Shown: positions 43,162 through 52,377 of the stretch, piece after piece | How positions within the stretch are numbered: the stretch's first letter is position 1 | Layout of the letters: the number at the start of each line of letters is the position of its first letter | Assembly: GCF_009789555.1 (NCBI RefSeq) | Contig: NZ_CP046902.1 | Location: forward strand, 2,806,001-2,870,000 | Direction of reading: 5' to 3' | From: Stutzerimonas stutzeri | GTDB lineage: Bacteria; Pseudomonadota; Gammaproteobacteria; Pseudomonadales; Pseudomonadaceae | Length of the DNA stretch: 64,000 bases | The notes under the pieces: generated by a model | What the model saw: only the letters and a program-made list of their open reading frames with translations | The model's database searches: none | Told to the model about the DNA's origin: nothing | Translations under genes and position numbers: made by a program

Positions 43162-44098
43162 GGTCGATGTCCTGTATCGCGCCTTCCTTGTAGAAATGGA
43201 TGGCATTGAGAGCGGTGCCCAGCGTTTTGCTGATGATGTCGATGAACAGCGTGGCGGCGGGCGTCAGCGGACGGCGGCTGTCGTGCACGCAGACCATGCG
43301 GCGGGTGATGCCCGGGGCGGCGAGCGGGTAGGCGCGCAACGCACCTTCTTCCAGGCCGCGCTGCAATACGGTCGCAGGCAGCAAGCTGATCCAATCGCTG
43401 CGCCGCAGAAAACTCTCGATCACCGTCAGGTCGTCGAGTTCGAGATGCGGGGTCAGCTCGATCCCATGTACGGCCAACGCCTGATCGATGACGATACGCA
43501 GGCCGTGGCGGCGCGAAGGCAGAACCAGCTTAAGCTGGGCCAGCTCCGTCAACGGCACGGGTGTCGGCATGCGCAATCGGGTCGTGGCGCCCGTCGCGAC
43601 GAGCAGTTCTTCGTCGAGGATATCGATCCGGTTCAGGTGCTCCTGCTGGAAGCTCTGGTTGATGACTGCAAAGTCCAACGCGCCGGACAGGACACGGTCG
43701 ATCAGGTCCTGGCTGTAGCCGTAGCTGACCTGCAGTTCGACGTCCGGGTGGTGCTCGACGAAATAGGCCAGGGTGCTTGCCAGTGCCTGGTTAGCCGCCG
43801 AAGCGATCAGCCCTGCGTTGATCCGCCCGCCGATCTTGCCGCTGCGATCGATCAGCGTCTGCCGGGCTTCGAGCAGGTCGCTCAGGATCGGCATGAACAG
43901 ACGGTAGGCTTGCACGCCCGCTTCGGTCGGGGTCATGCCCTTGGGCGTACGGTCGAACAAAGGCTGGCCGATTTCTTCCTCCAGCTTGGCGATCTGCATC
44001 GAGAGAGCGGGCTGCACGATGTTCAGACGCTGCGCCGCCTTGGTGACCGAGCCTTCTTCGTAGAGACAGGTGAAGTACTTCAATTGGCGCAGTTCCAT
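43148..44098 (-). CDS. LysR-family regulator of the UbiD/furan island
   Basis: A 316-residue LysR regulator. The N-terminal helix-turn-helix is GSVTKAAQRLNIVQPALSMQIAKLEEEIG (about 16-44), followed by a periplasmic-binding-like effector domain (about 90-300). It is co-oriented with, and between, the UbiX and aldehyde dehydrogenase genes, so it belongs to the island. The likely targets are the TGAT-N7-ATCA-containing elements upstream of ubiD (47171-47200) and the TRAP genes (52313-52342). Confidence 0.9.
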   Translation of the reverse strand: MELRQLKYFTCLYEEGSVTKAAQRLNIVQPALSMQIAKLEEEIGQPLFDRTPKGMTPTEAGVQAYRLFMPILSDLLEARQTLIDRSGKIGGRINAGLIASAANQALASTLAYFVEHHPDVELQVSYGYSQDLIDRVLSGALDFAVINQSFQQEHLNRIDILDEELLVATGATTRLRMPTPVPLTELAQLKLVLPSRRHGLRIVIDQALAVHGIELTPHLELDDLTVIESFLRRSDWISLLPATVLQRGLEEGALRAYPLAAPGITRRMVCVHDSRRPLTPAATLFIDIISKTLGTALNAIHFYKEGAIQDIDHDIS

Positions 44099-44123
44099 TT
44101 TCGAACCTCGGCGAGTGGTCTAG

Positions 44124-45566
44124 CTACAGAGTGCCGACATTCTGGTAGACGTGCTTGAGCTCTGTAAAATCAAGCAATGCGTCATAGCCGTGCAGCCGGC
44201 CCAGCCCACTCCTGCGATAGCCACCGGTCTCCGCTTCGGCGAACAGTTTGTTGTGATCATTGATCCACACGGTCCCGTTGCGTAGCGCCCGCGCCAGCCG
44301 CATGGCTCGGGCGCCGTCGCCGGTCCATACGCTCGCTGACAGGCCGAACTCGGTGTGATTGGCGCGGCGCACGGCCTCGGCTTCGTCTTCGAATGTTTCC
44401 AGTACCAGCAGGGGGCCGAAGATTTCCTCCTGGCAGAAGAACGCGCCGCTGTCCTGGTGGGCGATCAACGTCGGTGACAGGAACGCGCCGCGTTCGAGCC
44501 CGTCGCGGGGCCGTTGGCCGGCCAGCAAGACTTCGTCGCAGCTGTCCATCGACTCGCGAATCCGCGCCTCGACGAGATCGCGCGAGCGCCAGTCGATCAG
44601 CGGGCCCATCTGCGTGGCAGCGTCCAGCCCATGCCCCAGGCGGACCTCTGCGAGCGCGGCGGCGAGTGCCTTTTTCATCTCTGCCGCTCGGCTGGCATGC
44701 ACCAGTACACGCCGGGCGGCCGTGCATTGCTGGCCTGAAATGAGGGTGGCGGCGGCGGCGAGCCGGGGCGCCACAGCGGCCACGTCGGCGTCCTCCAGGA
44801 CCAGGCAGCACGATTTGCCACCGAGTTCCAGTGACAGCTTTTTCATGGTTGGCGCCGCATCGCGCATGATTTGGGTGCCGGTCGCGGTGGAGCCGGTGAA
44901 GCTCAGCACATCGACCTTCGGCGTCGCGGTCAGGTAAGCGGCGCCGGCATGTCCGGTCTCGGCGAACAGGTTGACGACTCCCGGGGCCAGGCCCGTCGAT
45001 GCCAACAGCGGCGCGAGGAAAGCGGCGTTGAACAGCGCCGTTTGCGGAGCCGGTTTGACCACGCAGGTACAGCCGGCGGCCAGCGCCGGCGCCAGGGCTC
45101 GTACCAGCAGCACGGCCGGGGCGTTCCAGGGAATGATCAACCCGGCCACGCCGGCAGGCTCGCGCAGCATCGTGGAGAATTCGCCCGGCGCGACTTCCAG
45201 TACGTGGCCAGGGTTGTGACGCGCCAGGCCGGCGTAGTAAAGAATCTCCGAGATGGCACCACCGATCTCGCCCCGCGACTGTGCCAGCGCCTTGCCGTTC
45301 TCACGCGTGAGCAGGGTGGCCAGCTCCTCCTGGCGAGTCGTCAGTGCCGAAGCCCAGTCCAGCATGACCTGCTGACGCAAGCGCGGATTCTGTGCCCATT
45401 GCGGGTTGCCAAAGGCCTTTACGGCTGCCTCGACCGCGGCGCGGGCCTGTTGCTCGCCACCGTCTGCGAAGCGTCCGATGAGTTCGCCATTGGCGGGGTC
45501 GAGGCTGTCGGCCCACTGGCCGTCGTCACACCACTGCCCGTCGATGAAATGTCGTGCCTGCTGCAT
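44124..45566 (-). CDS. NAD(P)-dependent aldehyde dehydrogenase
   Basis: A 480-residue aldehyde dehydrogenase with the complete catalytic pair Glu247 (LELGGKS) and Cys281 (GQQCTAARR), and cofactor loop FTGSTATGTQI. The start is ATG 45566 with AGGAG 6 nt upstream. It is probably co-transcribed with UbiD upstream (110-nt gap) and LysR/UbiX downstream. In a furan island it could oxidise furfural or 5-formylfuroate to the acid. Paired with the ThDP enzyme, it could instead oxidise succinate semialdehyde. Confidence 0.9.
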   Translation of the reverse strand: MQQARHFIDGQWCDDGQWADSLDPANGELIGRFADGGEQQARAAVEAAVKAFGNPQWAQNPRLRQQVMLDWASALTTRQEELATLLTRENGKALAQSRGEIGGAISEILYYAGLARHNPGHVLEVAPGEFSTMLREPAGVAGLIIPWNAPAVLLVRALAPALAAGCTCVVKPAPQTALFNAAFLAPLLASTGLAPGVVNLFAETGHAGAAYLTATPKVDVLSFTGSTATGTQIMRDAAPTMKKLSLELGGKSCCLVLEDADVAAVAPRLAAAATLISGQQCTAARRVLVHASRAAEMKKALAAALAEVRLGHGLDAATQMGPLIDWRSRDLVEARIRESMDSCDEVLLAGQRPRDGLERGAFLSPTLIAHQDSGAFFCQEEIFGPLLVLETFEDEAEAVRRANHTEFGLSASVWTGDGARAMRLARALRNGTVWINDHNKLFAEAETGGYRRSGLGRLHGYDALLDFTELKHVYQNVGTL

Positions 45567-45676
45567 GAGTAACTCCTGTCCGGCGAAGCTTTTTTGTAGT
45601 TGTTGTAAGACGCTGGAAACGTCGCTGTGCCCGTTTGCCATGACCGGCCTGTGGCGCTCCGGTACCGCGCGCAGCC

Positions 45677-47113
45677 TCAGCCGTCGCGCGACTGTTCAAT
45701 CAGTTGCGCCCAATCGGCGGCGGCCGGTCGGCTGACGTCGGCAAGGTCGACCTCGGCTTCGCCGGGTACGTGGATGCGCTTGAAACGCATCGGCGGTGCC
45801 GACAGCGGCACGGTCGCGTCGAAGCCCATCTTCGAACCAATCCCGTCGCGGGTGGACGGGTCGAGCTTGGAGCCCTGGGATTCGTGGATCAGCACCAGGT
45901 CTCGATCAGCCTGGAACCGCGTCGCGACCGCCCACTCGACTTCGGTGGGGTTGTGGATGTCGACGTCGGTGTCGACCACCACCACGTGCTTGATGTCGTA
46001 ATGACCGCCGAGCGCGCCGAGGATCACATTCTTCGCTTCGCCTTCGGAGCGCTTTTCGATCTGAACGTAGAGGTGATAACGGCATACGCCACCGCGTGCC
46101 AGGTGCACATCGCGCACCGAAGGAAAACTGCGGCGCAGATGAGCCAGCATCGTCGCCTCGCGCGGAATGCCGCCCAGCAGCAGGTGCTCGAGTCCGCCGC
46201 CGACGATGGTGTGGAACATGGGCGATCGGCGGTGGGTGACCGCATCAACCTCGATGACATGGCGTTCGGCGCGCTCGCCGTAATACTGCGGGAATTCGCC
46301 GAACGGGCCTTCTTCTTCGCGGGCATTGGCGACCAGGCGGCCCTCGATGACGATCTCCGCCTCGGCCGGCACGCGAATGCGGTTGGTCACACACTTGGCC
46401 ACCGGCAGCGCGCGTCCTTGCAGCGCACCGGCGATCTCGAGCTCGTCGTGATCGATGGGCACGATGGCCTGCGATGCCATCAGCGTCAGCGGGTCGCAGC
46501 CGACGACCACCGCGACCTCCAGGTCTTCATTGTTGCGCTCGGTCTCCTGGAAATACGCCAGGGTATGGCGCGGCAGCAGCAGTGCACCGAGGCGATTGGC
46601 GCCGCTGACCTGCAGTCGGTGAATGGACACGTTCTGGACGCCGGTGCGCGGGTTACGCGTGATCAGCAGGCCTGCGGTGATGTAGGCGCCACTGTCGTGC
46701 TCGTTGTGCGTGGGAATCGGCAACTGGGCGAGCAGGTCGACGTCGTGATGCACCACCTGCTGGCACGCCGGCTCCGCGACTTCCTGCCAAGGCAACGGCT
46801 CGAGGCTGGCATGTTCGAAGCGAGCCAGCACCTGACTGGGCTCCACGCCCATTGCTTCGGCCATCCATTGACGGTCCGAGAGCAAGCCCGAAATCACTGG
46901 AATCGCATGCCCATCGGGTTGCAGGAACAGCGACGCGCTGTGGCCGTCGAGGCGATTGGCAATGGCGGCGACACCGAAGCGCAGCGCCGTACCGGGACGG
47001 ATCACGCTCAGCCGCTGAGTCTTCTGCAGATGATCCAGCCAGCCGCGCAGGCTGGCACCGACCGGCTGGGTGGCCGCAGCGGAATCGGGCGTGGAGGAGG
47101 GCATGGACGGCAT
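45677..47113 (-). CDS. hmfF: UbiD-family prFMN decarboxylase (probable 2,5-furandicarboxylate decarboxylase)
   Basis: A 478-residue UbiD enzyme. The Glu-Arg-Glu catalytic set is visible: Arg166 in VSIHRLQ, Glu268 and Glu273 in EEEGPFGE. The prFMN-binding region and the C-terminal substrate lobe (FHTIVGGGLEH and below) are complete. Several in-frame starts exist. I choose ATG 47113 because GAGAG precedes it and the longer forms (47146, 47164) would run into the operator element. With UbiX, LysR and hmfABCDE-like genes in one island, decarboxylation of furandicarboxylate to 2-furoate (HmfF role) is the best reading. Other heteroaromatic or phenolic acids remain possible. Confidence 0.78.
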   Translation of the reverse strand: MPSMPSSTPDSAAATQPVGASLRGWLDHLQKTQRLSVIRPGTALRFGVAAIANRLDGHSASLFLQPDGHAIPVISGLLSDRQWMAEAMGVEPSQVLARFEHASLEPLPWQEVAEPACQQVVHHDVDLLAQLPIPTHNEHDSGAYITAGLLITRNPRTGVQNVSIHRLQVSGANRLGALLLPRHTLAYFQETERNNEDLEVAVVVGCDPLTLMASQAIVPIDHDELEIAGALQGRALPVAKCVTNRIRVPAEAEIVIEGRLVANAREEEGPFGEFPQYYGERAERHVIEVDAVTHRRSPMFHTIVGGGLEHLLLGGIPREATMLAHLRRSFPSVRDVHLARGGVCRYHLYVQIEKRSEGEAKNVILGALGGHYDIKHVVVVDTDVDIHNPTEVEWAVATRFQADRDLVLIHESQGSKLDPSTRDGIGSKMGFDATVPLSAPPMRFKRIHVPGEAEVDLADVSRPAAADWAQLIEQSRDG

Positions 47114-47170
47114 GGCGAGTTCTCTCGTGGTTATTGTTTTGGCCATGCTAGGAGCGTCGTGCAAGCGTGC

Positions 47171-47200
47171 CTATTAAGGTTTTCTGATGCGGGCCATCAG
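47171..47200 (-). promoter_or_regulatory. Putative LysR operator upstream of ubiD
   Basis: The minus strand reads CTGATG-N5-CATCAG, a perfect 6-bp inverted repeat (47184-47200), followed by an A-rich stretch and TTAATAG. It lies 58-87 nt upstream of the chosen ubiD start, where a LysR activator would bind. The whole element matches the one at 52313-52342 in 24 of 30 positions. Nothing else is seen in the 260-nt gap between ubiD and the ThDP gene. Confidence 0.6.
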
Positions 47201-47373
47201 TGCCGGCAATGCCCCGTGGTCAATCTCCTGGGCATCATCATTCACTGGTGCTCCAGGACCGAAACGGTGCGCGAGGGTGGCCGTCGCAGGCAGGACCCGG
47301 CCCGGATGGACGTGCATCGAGTCGCGCGGCCCGCGCATGGCGGCACGCCCCGGCGAAGAGGCGTGCCGCGCTG

Positions 47374-49008
47374 TCATGGCCGCAGGATCGCCGGGTCCAT
47401 GACCAATTCGATGAGGAACGGCCGATCGGCCGCCAGCGCCTGCTCGAACGCGTCGGCGAACGCTTCGGTGCGGTCCACCCGCACCGCGCCGGCGCCGTAC
47501 GCCTGGGCGAGAGCGACCATGTCCGGATTGACCAGATCAGTACCGTAGCGGCGTCCCGGATAGTGTTTGTCCTGGTGCATCCGGATCGAACCGTAGGACC
47601 CGTTGTTGACCACGATGACAATGATATTGGCGCGGTACTGCATGGCGGTCGCCAATTCCTGGCAGGTCATCTGGAAACAGCCATCACCGGCGAAGCACAC
47701 CGCCGGCCGTGACGGTCGGGCGAGCTTGGCGGCGATCGCGGCGGGCAGGCCGTAACCCATCGAACCGGACGTCGGTGCCAATTGGCTGCCCCAGCCTCGG
47801 AATGGATAGAAGCGGTGCACCCAGAGCGTATAGTTGCCGGCGCCGTTGCTGATCACCGCTTCGGGCGGCAAGCGGCGCCCAAGCCAGGCGACAATCTCGC
47901 CCAGTTGCACCGGCCCGGGTAGCTCGGTCGGCTGTTGCCAGGCTTCGCGGTTTTCGCGCGCCCGTGACAGCCAGGCCTGGCGTTCGCTGTCGGTATCGGC
48001 GGGGGGCAGTGTCGAGACGGCCTCGGCGAAGTCCTGTACCGCGGCGCAGATCGCCAGGTCCGGAACCCGCACGCGACCCGGCTCCTGCGGATCGGGGTGG
48101 ATGTGGACCAAGGTCTGGCGCGGCTTCGGGACATCCACCAGTGTGTAATGACCGGTGGCGATATCACCGAGGCGCGTGCCGACCGCGATCAGCAGATCGG
48201 CCTCTTCGATCAATCCGGCGAGTCCGGGATTCATGCCCAGCCCGGCGTCACCGGCATAGTTGGGGTGCGTGTTATCGAAACGATCCTGGCGCCGAAAGGC
48301 CGTGGCTACCGGCAGCCCCTGGGCCTCGGCGAATGCCTGCAGTCGCGCCCGGCATTCGGCGGTCCAGCCCGAGCCACCGAAGATCGCCAGTGGCCGTCGG
48401 GCATTGGCGAGCAGCGCTCGCAGGCGGGACATCGCCTGGGGGGACGGATAGCCCTGGCAGTTCGGCGCGGGTCCGATATCGATTGGCTCGATACGCGCGT
48501 ACAGGAGGTCTTCCGGCAGACCGAGTACCACCGGGCCCTGCCGGCCGGAACACGCCGTCGTGAAGGCCCGGCTGAGGTATTCGGGCAGCCGCGCGGCGTC
48601 CTGGATGTCGGTCGCCCACTTGGCCACCGAACCGAACAGCGCACCGACGTCCACCTCCTGCCAGGCTTCGCGCTCGCGGAAGCCACGGGGTACCTGGCCG
48701 ACGAATACCAGCAGGGGCGTGGAATCCTGTGCCGCCACGTGCAGCCCGGCCAGCGCATTGGCGCTGCCCGGTCCGCGCGTGACGAAGCATACCCCGGGTC
48801 GCCCGGTGGTCTTGGCATAGGCTTCGGCCATCATCGAGGCACCGCCTTCCTGGCGGCAGACCACCAGGGCGATGTCCGGCGCGTCATGCAATGCATCGAG
48901 CACCGGCAGGAAGCTCTCGCCAGGAACCGTGAAAACGCGGTCCACGCCGTTGCGCCGGAGCAGCTCGACGATGGCCTGGCCGGCGTCGGGTCTGTTGTCT
49001 TCTGTCAT
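47374..49008 (-). CDS. ThDP-dependent enzyme (acetolactate synthase / benzoylformate decarboxylase superfamily)
   Basis: A 544-residue thiamine diphosphate enzyme. The cofactor-activating Glu54 stands in CRQEGGASMMAEAYA and the ThDP/Mg motif is GDGCFQMTCQELATAMQYRANIIVIVVNN (GDG...NN). The centre domain is a DHS-like fold (about 195-330). It starts at ATG 49008 with a GAGAGGA SD and is followed 63 nt upstream by the TAXI gene on the same strand. It probably decarboxylates or carboligates a 2-oxo acid. It is not part of the published hmf set, so its role here is open. Confidence 0.88.
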   Translation of the reverse strand: MTEDNRPDAGQAIVELLRRNGVDRVFTVPGESFLPVLDALHDAPDIALVVCRQEGGASMMAEAYAKTTGRPGVCFVTRGPGSANALAGLHVAAQDSTPLLVFVGQVPRGFREREAWQEVDVGALFGSVAKWATDIQDAARLPEYLSRAFTTACSGRQGPVVLGLPEDLLYARIEPIDIGPAPNCQGYPSPQAMSRLRALLANARRPLAIFGGSGWTAECRARLQAFAEAQGLPVATAFRRQDRFDNTHPNYAGDAGLGMNPGLAGLIEEADLLIAVGTRLGDIATGHYTLVDVPKPRQTLVHIHPDPQEPGRVRVPDLAICAAVQDFAEAVSTLPPADTDSERQAWLSRARENREAWQQPTELPGPVQLGEIVAWLGRRLPPEAVISNGAGNYTLWVHRFYPFRGWGSQLAPTSGSMGYGLPAAIAAKLARPSRPAVCFAGDGCFQMTCQELATAMQYRANIIVIVVNNGSYGSIRMHQDKHYPGRRYGTDLVNPDMVALAQAYGAGAVRVDRTEAFADAFEQALAADRPFLIELVMDPAILRP

Positions 49009-49071
49009 CGGGTCCTCTCTGGGTCGCCTGGGTGAAAAGGCGGCGCGGGACGGGCCCGCGCCGGGTCGGAT

Positions 49072-50064
49072 TCACTCTAGCAGTCCCGCTTCCTGGTAGT
49101 ACTTGCGTGCGCCCGGGTGCAGTGGCGCCGCGAGATTGGCCGCTTGCGCCGAGCCCTCGGCGGTCCAGTCTTTCATCGAGCCGAACGAACGCTTGAGCGC
49201 GTCCTGGCCTTCCATGACGGCCTTGGTGATGGCGTAGGCGTCTTCGTCGGACATCGACTCTGTGGCATACAGCGACGTGCTGAAACCAACGCCTTCGACC
49301 GTCTGGTCCTGTCGCTCGAACAGGTTGGCCGGCATGGTGGCGCGGACGAAGCCGAACTTTTCCAGGTACGCAATGGCGTCTTCGCTCAGGCTCAGAAAGC
49401 GCTGGCCGGGGGTGATCGACAGTTGCGCGGTGTTCGGGTGCCCGGCCGTGGTAATGCCGATGATCATGTCCAGCTGCTTGTCGCCGAACTGATCCTGCAA
49501 AATGCTCAGGTTCGATTTGCCGATGCTGCCGCCGAAGGATTCGATGTCCTCGTACGTCAGGCCATTGGCTTCGAGAATCAGCTTGGCGATGTATTCGTTG
49601 AGGCTGCCCTGCGGACCAGTACCGATGCGCACCGGCAGCTTCTTTTCCTTGATGTCGGCGATGGTCTGGATCGTGCTGTCGTTCTGCACGGTGATGCGTT
49701 GGTAGTACTGATCGATGCCGCCGACCAGGCCGCGCACGTTCTCGATCTTGCGATCGAACGGCCCGAACGGTTGCTGCGCCCAGGCGGCGACGGGCGGGAA
49801 GATCAGCCCGATGTCGGCGCGCTTGGCCGCCAACAGCTTGGTGTTGGCGATGGCCATGGGCGTGCCCTGGATATCGACTGTGGAGCCGTCGGGCAGGCGC
49901 TGGAGCATTTCGCCGCGCAGCGCGCCGGCATAGGCGTACCAGGTGGTTCCGGTCGGGCCAGCGGCGAATTTGACGTTCACCGGGTCGGCGGCCAGCGCGC
50001 TGCCGCTCAGTCCCATGGCGCCCAGTACCGCAACGGCTGCGTATCGCGTCAGGAATTTTCTCAT
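49072..50064 (-). CDS. TAXI-family TRAP substrate-binding protein
   Basis: A 330-residue periplasmic binding protein of the TAXI type, with a signal peptide (cleavage after SALAA, about residue 25). Typical segments are VKFAAGPTGTTWYAYAGAL, NTKLLAAKRADIGLIF and VRIGTGPQGSLNEYIAKLILEANGL. It has a strong AAGGAGA SD before ATG 50064. It delivers a carboxylate to the fused TRAP permease encoded 39 nt upstream. Furan carboxylate or dicarboxylate is the likely ligand, by context. Confidence 0.92.
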   Translation of the reverse strand: MRKFLTRYAAVAVLGAMGLSGSALAADPVNVKFAAGPTGTTWYAYAGALRGEMLQRLPDGSTVDIQGTPMAIANTKLLAAKRADIGLIFPPVAAWAQQPFGPFDRKIENVRGLVGGIDQYYQRITVQNDSTIQTIADIKEKKLPVRIGTGPQGSLNEYIAKLILEANGLTYEDIESFGGSIGKSNLSILQDQFGDKQLDMIIGITTAGHPNTAQLSITPGQRFLSLSEDAIAYLEKFGFVRATMPANLFERQDQTVEGVGFSTSLYATESMSDEDAYAITKAVMEGQDALKRSFGSMKDWTAEGSAQAANLAAPLHPGARKYYQEAGLLE

Positions 50065-50103
50065 GTTGTTGTTCTCCTTGGTTGAATGTGCGGCCCGCTG
50101 GCG

Positions 50104-52062
50104 CTAGGCCCCGGACCGTTCCAGCAGGCTGTGGTCCTGCGCGTGGCGCGCCTTACGGCTCTGCCATGCCCAGACACCGCACAGCAACGCCAGCCCGGCC
50201 AGCGACGCCTTGATCACCGGTGCGATCAGCAGGGCGGCGGCCACCAGCAGCAGTGCCGATTCGAACAGCGCGTTGCGCGCGCGCAGGTAGCCGGCCACGC
50301 ACCCGGCCAGGGCATAGCAGCCGATCACCGCGGTGATGACCGCCGGCACGATTGCCTGCCAGTCGCCCTGCAGCAGCAGCGCCGGGCTGAAGACGAAGGC
50401 GAAGGCCACCAGGAAACCGGCCAGGCTATAACGGAACGCCACCCAGCCGGTCTGCCAGACGTTTGCCTTGGCGATACCGCCGGCGACGAAGGCGGCCAGC
50501 GCCACAGGGGGCGTGACCATCGACAAGGCGGCGAAATAGAGCACGAAGAAATGTGACGACAGCGCCGGGATGCCGAGTTTGTCGAGCGCCGGAATCGCCA
50601 GGATGGCGCCCATGATGTATGCCGCGGTGGTCGGCATGCCCATGCCCATCACAATGACCATGAACATCACCAGCAGCAATGCCGGAATCAGCATGCCGCC
50701 GGACAGTGCGGTGACGAAGCTGCCGAAGGTCAGCCCCAGGTTGGTCATCGAGGCGATGCCGACCACGATACCGGCGCCAGCGCAGGGGATAGCCACCGCG
50801 ATGGCGCCGCGCGCACCGGACTCCAGCGCCTGCAACGAATCGCTGAACACCGAGCCGATGGCTTTCAGCACGCCGCGGCCGCCGTGCTCGGAAAAGCCCT
50901 CCCAGGCACGCGAGGCCAGGCCGAGGAACAACGTCAGCCAGATCGCCTGCAGCGTTGCCGAACTCAGCGCACGCCCCGCCATGATCTGGTAGACCAGCAC
51001 GAACACCGGGATCAGCAGATACAGCCGCTTGAGTACGCTGCTCCAGTTGGTGCCCAGCTCGGAGCGCTTCAGTCCGGCCAGCCCCTTGCGCCGTGCCAGC
51101 AGGTCGACCACGAAATAAAGCGCGACGTAGAACAGCAGTGCCGGAATCAGCGCAGCGATCGCCACCTCAGCGTAGGGGATGCCCATGAACTGGGCGATCA
51201 GAAAGGCCGCTGCGCCCATGACCGGCGGCATCAACTGCCCGCCGGTGGAGGAGGCCGCCTCCACCGCGGCCGCCTGCTCGGCGCTCATGCCTGACTTCTT
51301 CATCGCCGGGATCGTGAACATGCCCATCACCGCCGCGTTAGCGGTGGCGCTGCCGCTCACCGAGCCAAACAGCGTTGAGGAAACGATCGAGACCTTGGCC
51401 ATGCCGCCGCGGAACCGGCCGACCAGCAGCACGGAGAGATCCATGAACAGCTGGCCTCCGCCGAACAGCTGGAGAAACGCGCCGAACAGCAGGAAGTAGA
51501 AGACCTGACCGTAGGAGACGATGCTCGGGATGCCGAACACGCCCTCGTTCTGGAGCACCTGCACGTCGAGAAAGGTTTCAAGGAACAACCGGGTCGGTTC
51601 GCCGTCGTGGCCGATGATGCTCAGCATCGGGATGCCGCGCAGCTGCGGGCCGATGAACTGGTAGACCAGGAACACCAGAATCACCACCGTCAATCCCATG
51701 CCCAGGGCGCGTCGCACGGCCTCGATCACCAACGCGAGGGTGGCGAGGCCGACTACCAGGTCGATGGGCCGCAGCGGATCGACCATGGCGATACGCATCG
51801 TCAACGCTTGCGCGTTGAGCAGGTAGAACACGGCGATGCCGGCCGCCGTGGCGGCCAGGGCATAGTCCGAGACCCGCAGCAGGGTGAAATGGCCGAGGTC
51901 GCGTTGGCGCAGCGGATGGATGATGAATGTCAGGACCAGGCCGAACATGATGTGGATCGGCACCGCGACGATCAGGTCCAGCGGCGTCCCGTAGACCATG
52001 TAGATCTGGAATGCCGACCAGCAAAGGGCAACGAAGGAGGCGGGGTTGGCTAATCGTTTCAT
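50104..52062 (-). CDS. Fused 4TM/12TM TRAP transporter permease (TAXI type)
   Basis: A 652-residue membrane protein that joins the small (DctQ-like, about residues 1-150) and large (DctM-like, about 150-620) TRAP subunits, the usual form in TAXI systems. Signatures include TLFGSVSGSATANAAVMGMFTIPAMKKSGMS and GGQLMPPVMGAAAFLIA. It is first in a TRAP-TAXI-ThDP unit. A GGGAGGG SD precedes ATG 52062. A putative operator lies 250-280 nt upstream. Confidence 0.94.
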   Translation of the reverse strand: MKRLANPASFVALCWSAFQIYMVYGTPLDLIVAVPIHIMFGLVLTFIIHPLRQRDLGHFTLLRVSDYALAATAAGIAVFYLLNAQALTMRIAMVDPLRPIDLVVGLATLALVIEAVRRALGMGLTVVILVFLVYQFIGPQLRGIPMLSIIGHDGEPTRLFLETFLDVQVLQNEGVFGIPSIVSYGQVFYFLLFGAFLQLFGGGQLFMDLSVLLVGRFRGGMAKVSIVSSTLFGSVSGSATANAAVMGMFTIPAMKKSGMSAEQAAAVEAASSTGGQLMPPVMGAAAFLIAQFMGIPYAEVAIAALIPALLFYVALYFVVDLLARRKGLAGLKRSELGTNWSSVLKRLYLLIPVFVLVYQIMAGRALSSATLQAIWLTLFLGLASRAWEGFSEHGGRGVLKAIGSVFSDSLQALESGARGAIAVAIPCAGAGIVVGIASMTNLGLTFGSFVTALSGGMLIPALLLVMFMVIVMGMGMPTTAAYIMGAILAIPALDKLGIPALSSHFFVLYFAALSMVTPPVALAAFVAGGIAKANVWQTGWVAFRYSLAGFLVAFAFVFSPALLLQGDWQAIVPAVITAVIGCYALAGCVAGYLRARNALFESALLLVAAALLIAPVIKASLAGLALLCGVWAWQSRKARHAQDHSLLERSGA

Positions 52063-52302
52063 GGGATCAGCCCTCCCGGAAGACGGCCTGAGGCCGTAGA
52101 CAGGCGAGAGGCCGGGTTGGCGCTCGTCGCGTTACGCGTGAGTAGGCTGTGCGGGCAATCGCCCGCTGCGATGCGGGTGACGAGGCGGGCCGGCGACCCG
52201 TGGGTCTGGCAGAGGATCATGGCGGTTCACCGTTGTTGTTCTTATCGGTAGTCTGCTCGGCCGACGCGAGCGTCGGCGGCAGATCCATCTTGGCGTTTGT
52301 AG

Positions 52303-52342
52303 AATGGCCTGGCCATTAACGATTTTTGATACAGGCCATCAG
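52303..52342 (-). promoter_or_regulatory. Putative operator upstream of the TRAP unit
   Basis: Positions 52313-52342 match the ubiD element (47171-47200) in 24 of 30 positions, including an identical GGCCATCAG block. The minus strand holds TGAT-N7-ATCA. Overlapping its distal end is a separate perfect palindrome, AATGGCC-T-GGCCATT (52303-52317). Both lie in the 315-nt gap between the BenE stop and the TRAP start, which shows no gene. Confidence 0.6.
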
Positions 52343-52377
52343 GCACCGCTCTAGCCGTATCGGGCGCAGGCCGTGCC

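Noticed and set aside
45704..47548. 614-codon open frame antisense to the UbiD gene
   Set aside because: Low-complexity Arg/Gly/Asp-rich translation without motifs; the minus strand encodes UbiD with its complete catalytic set.
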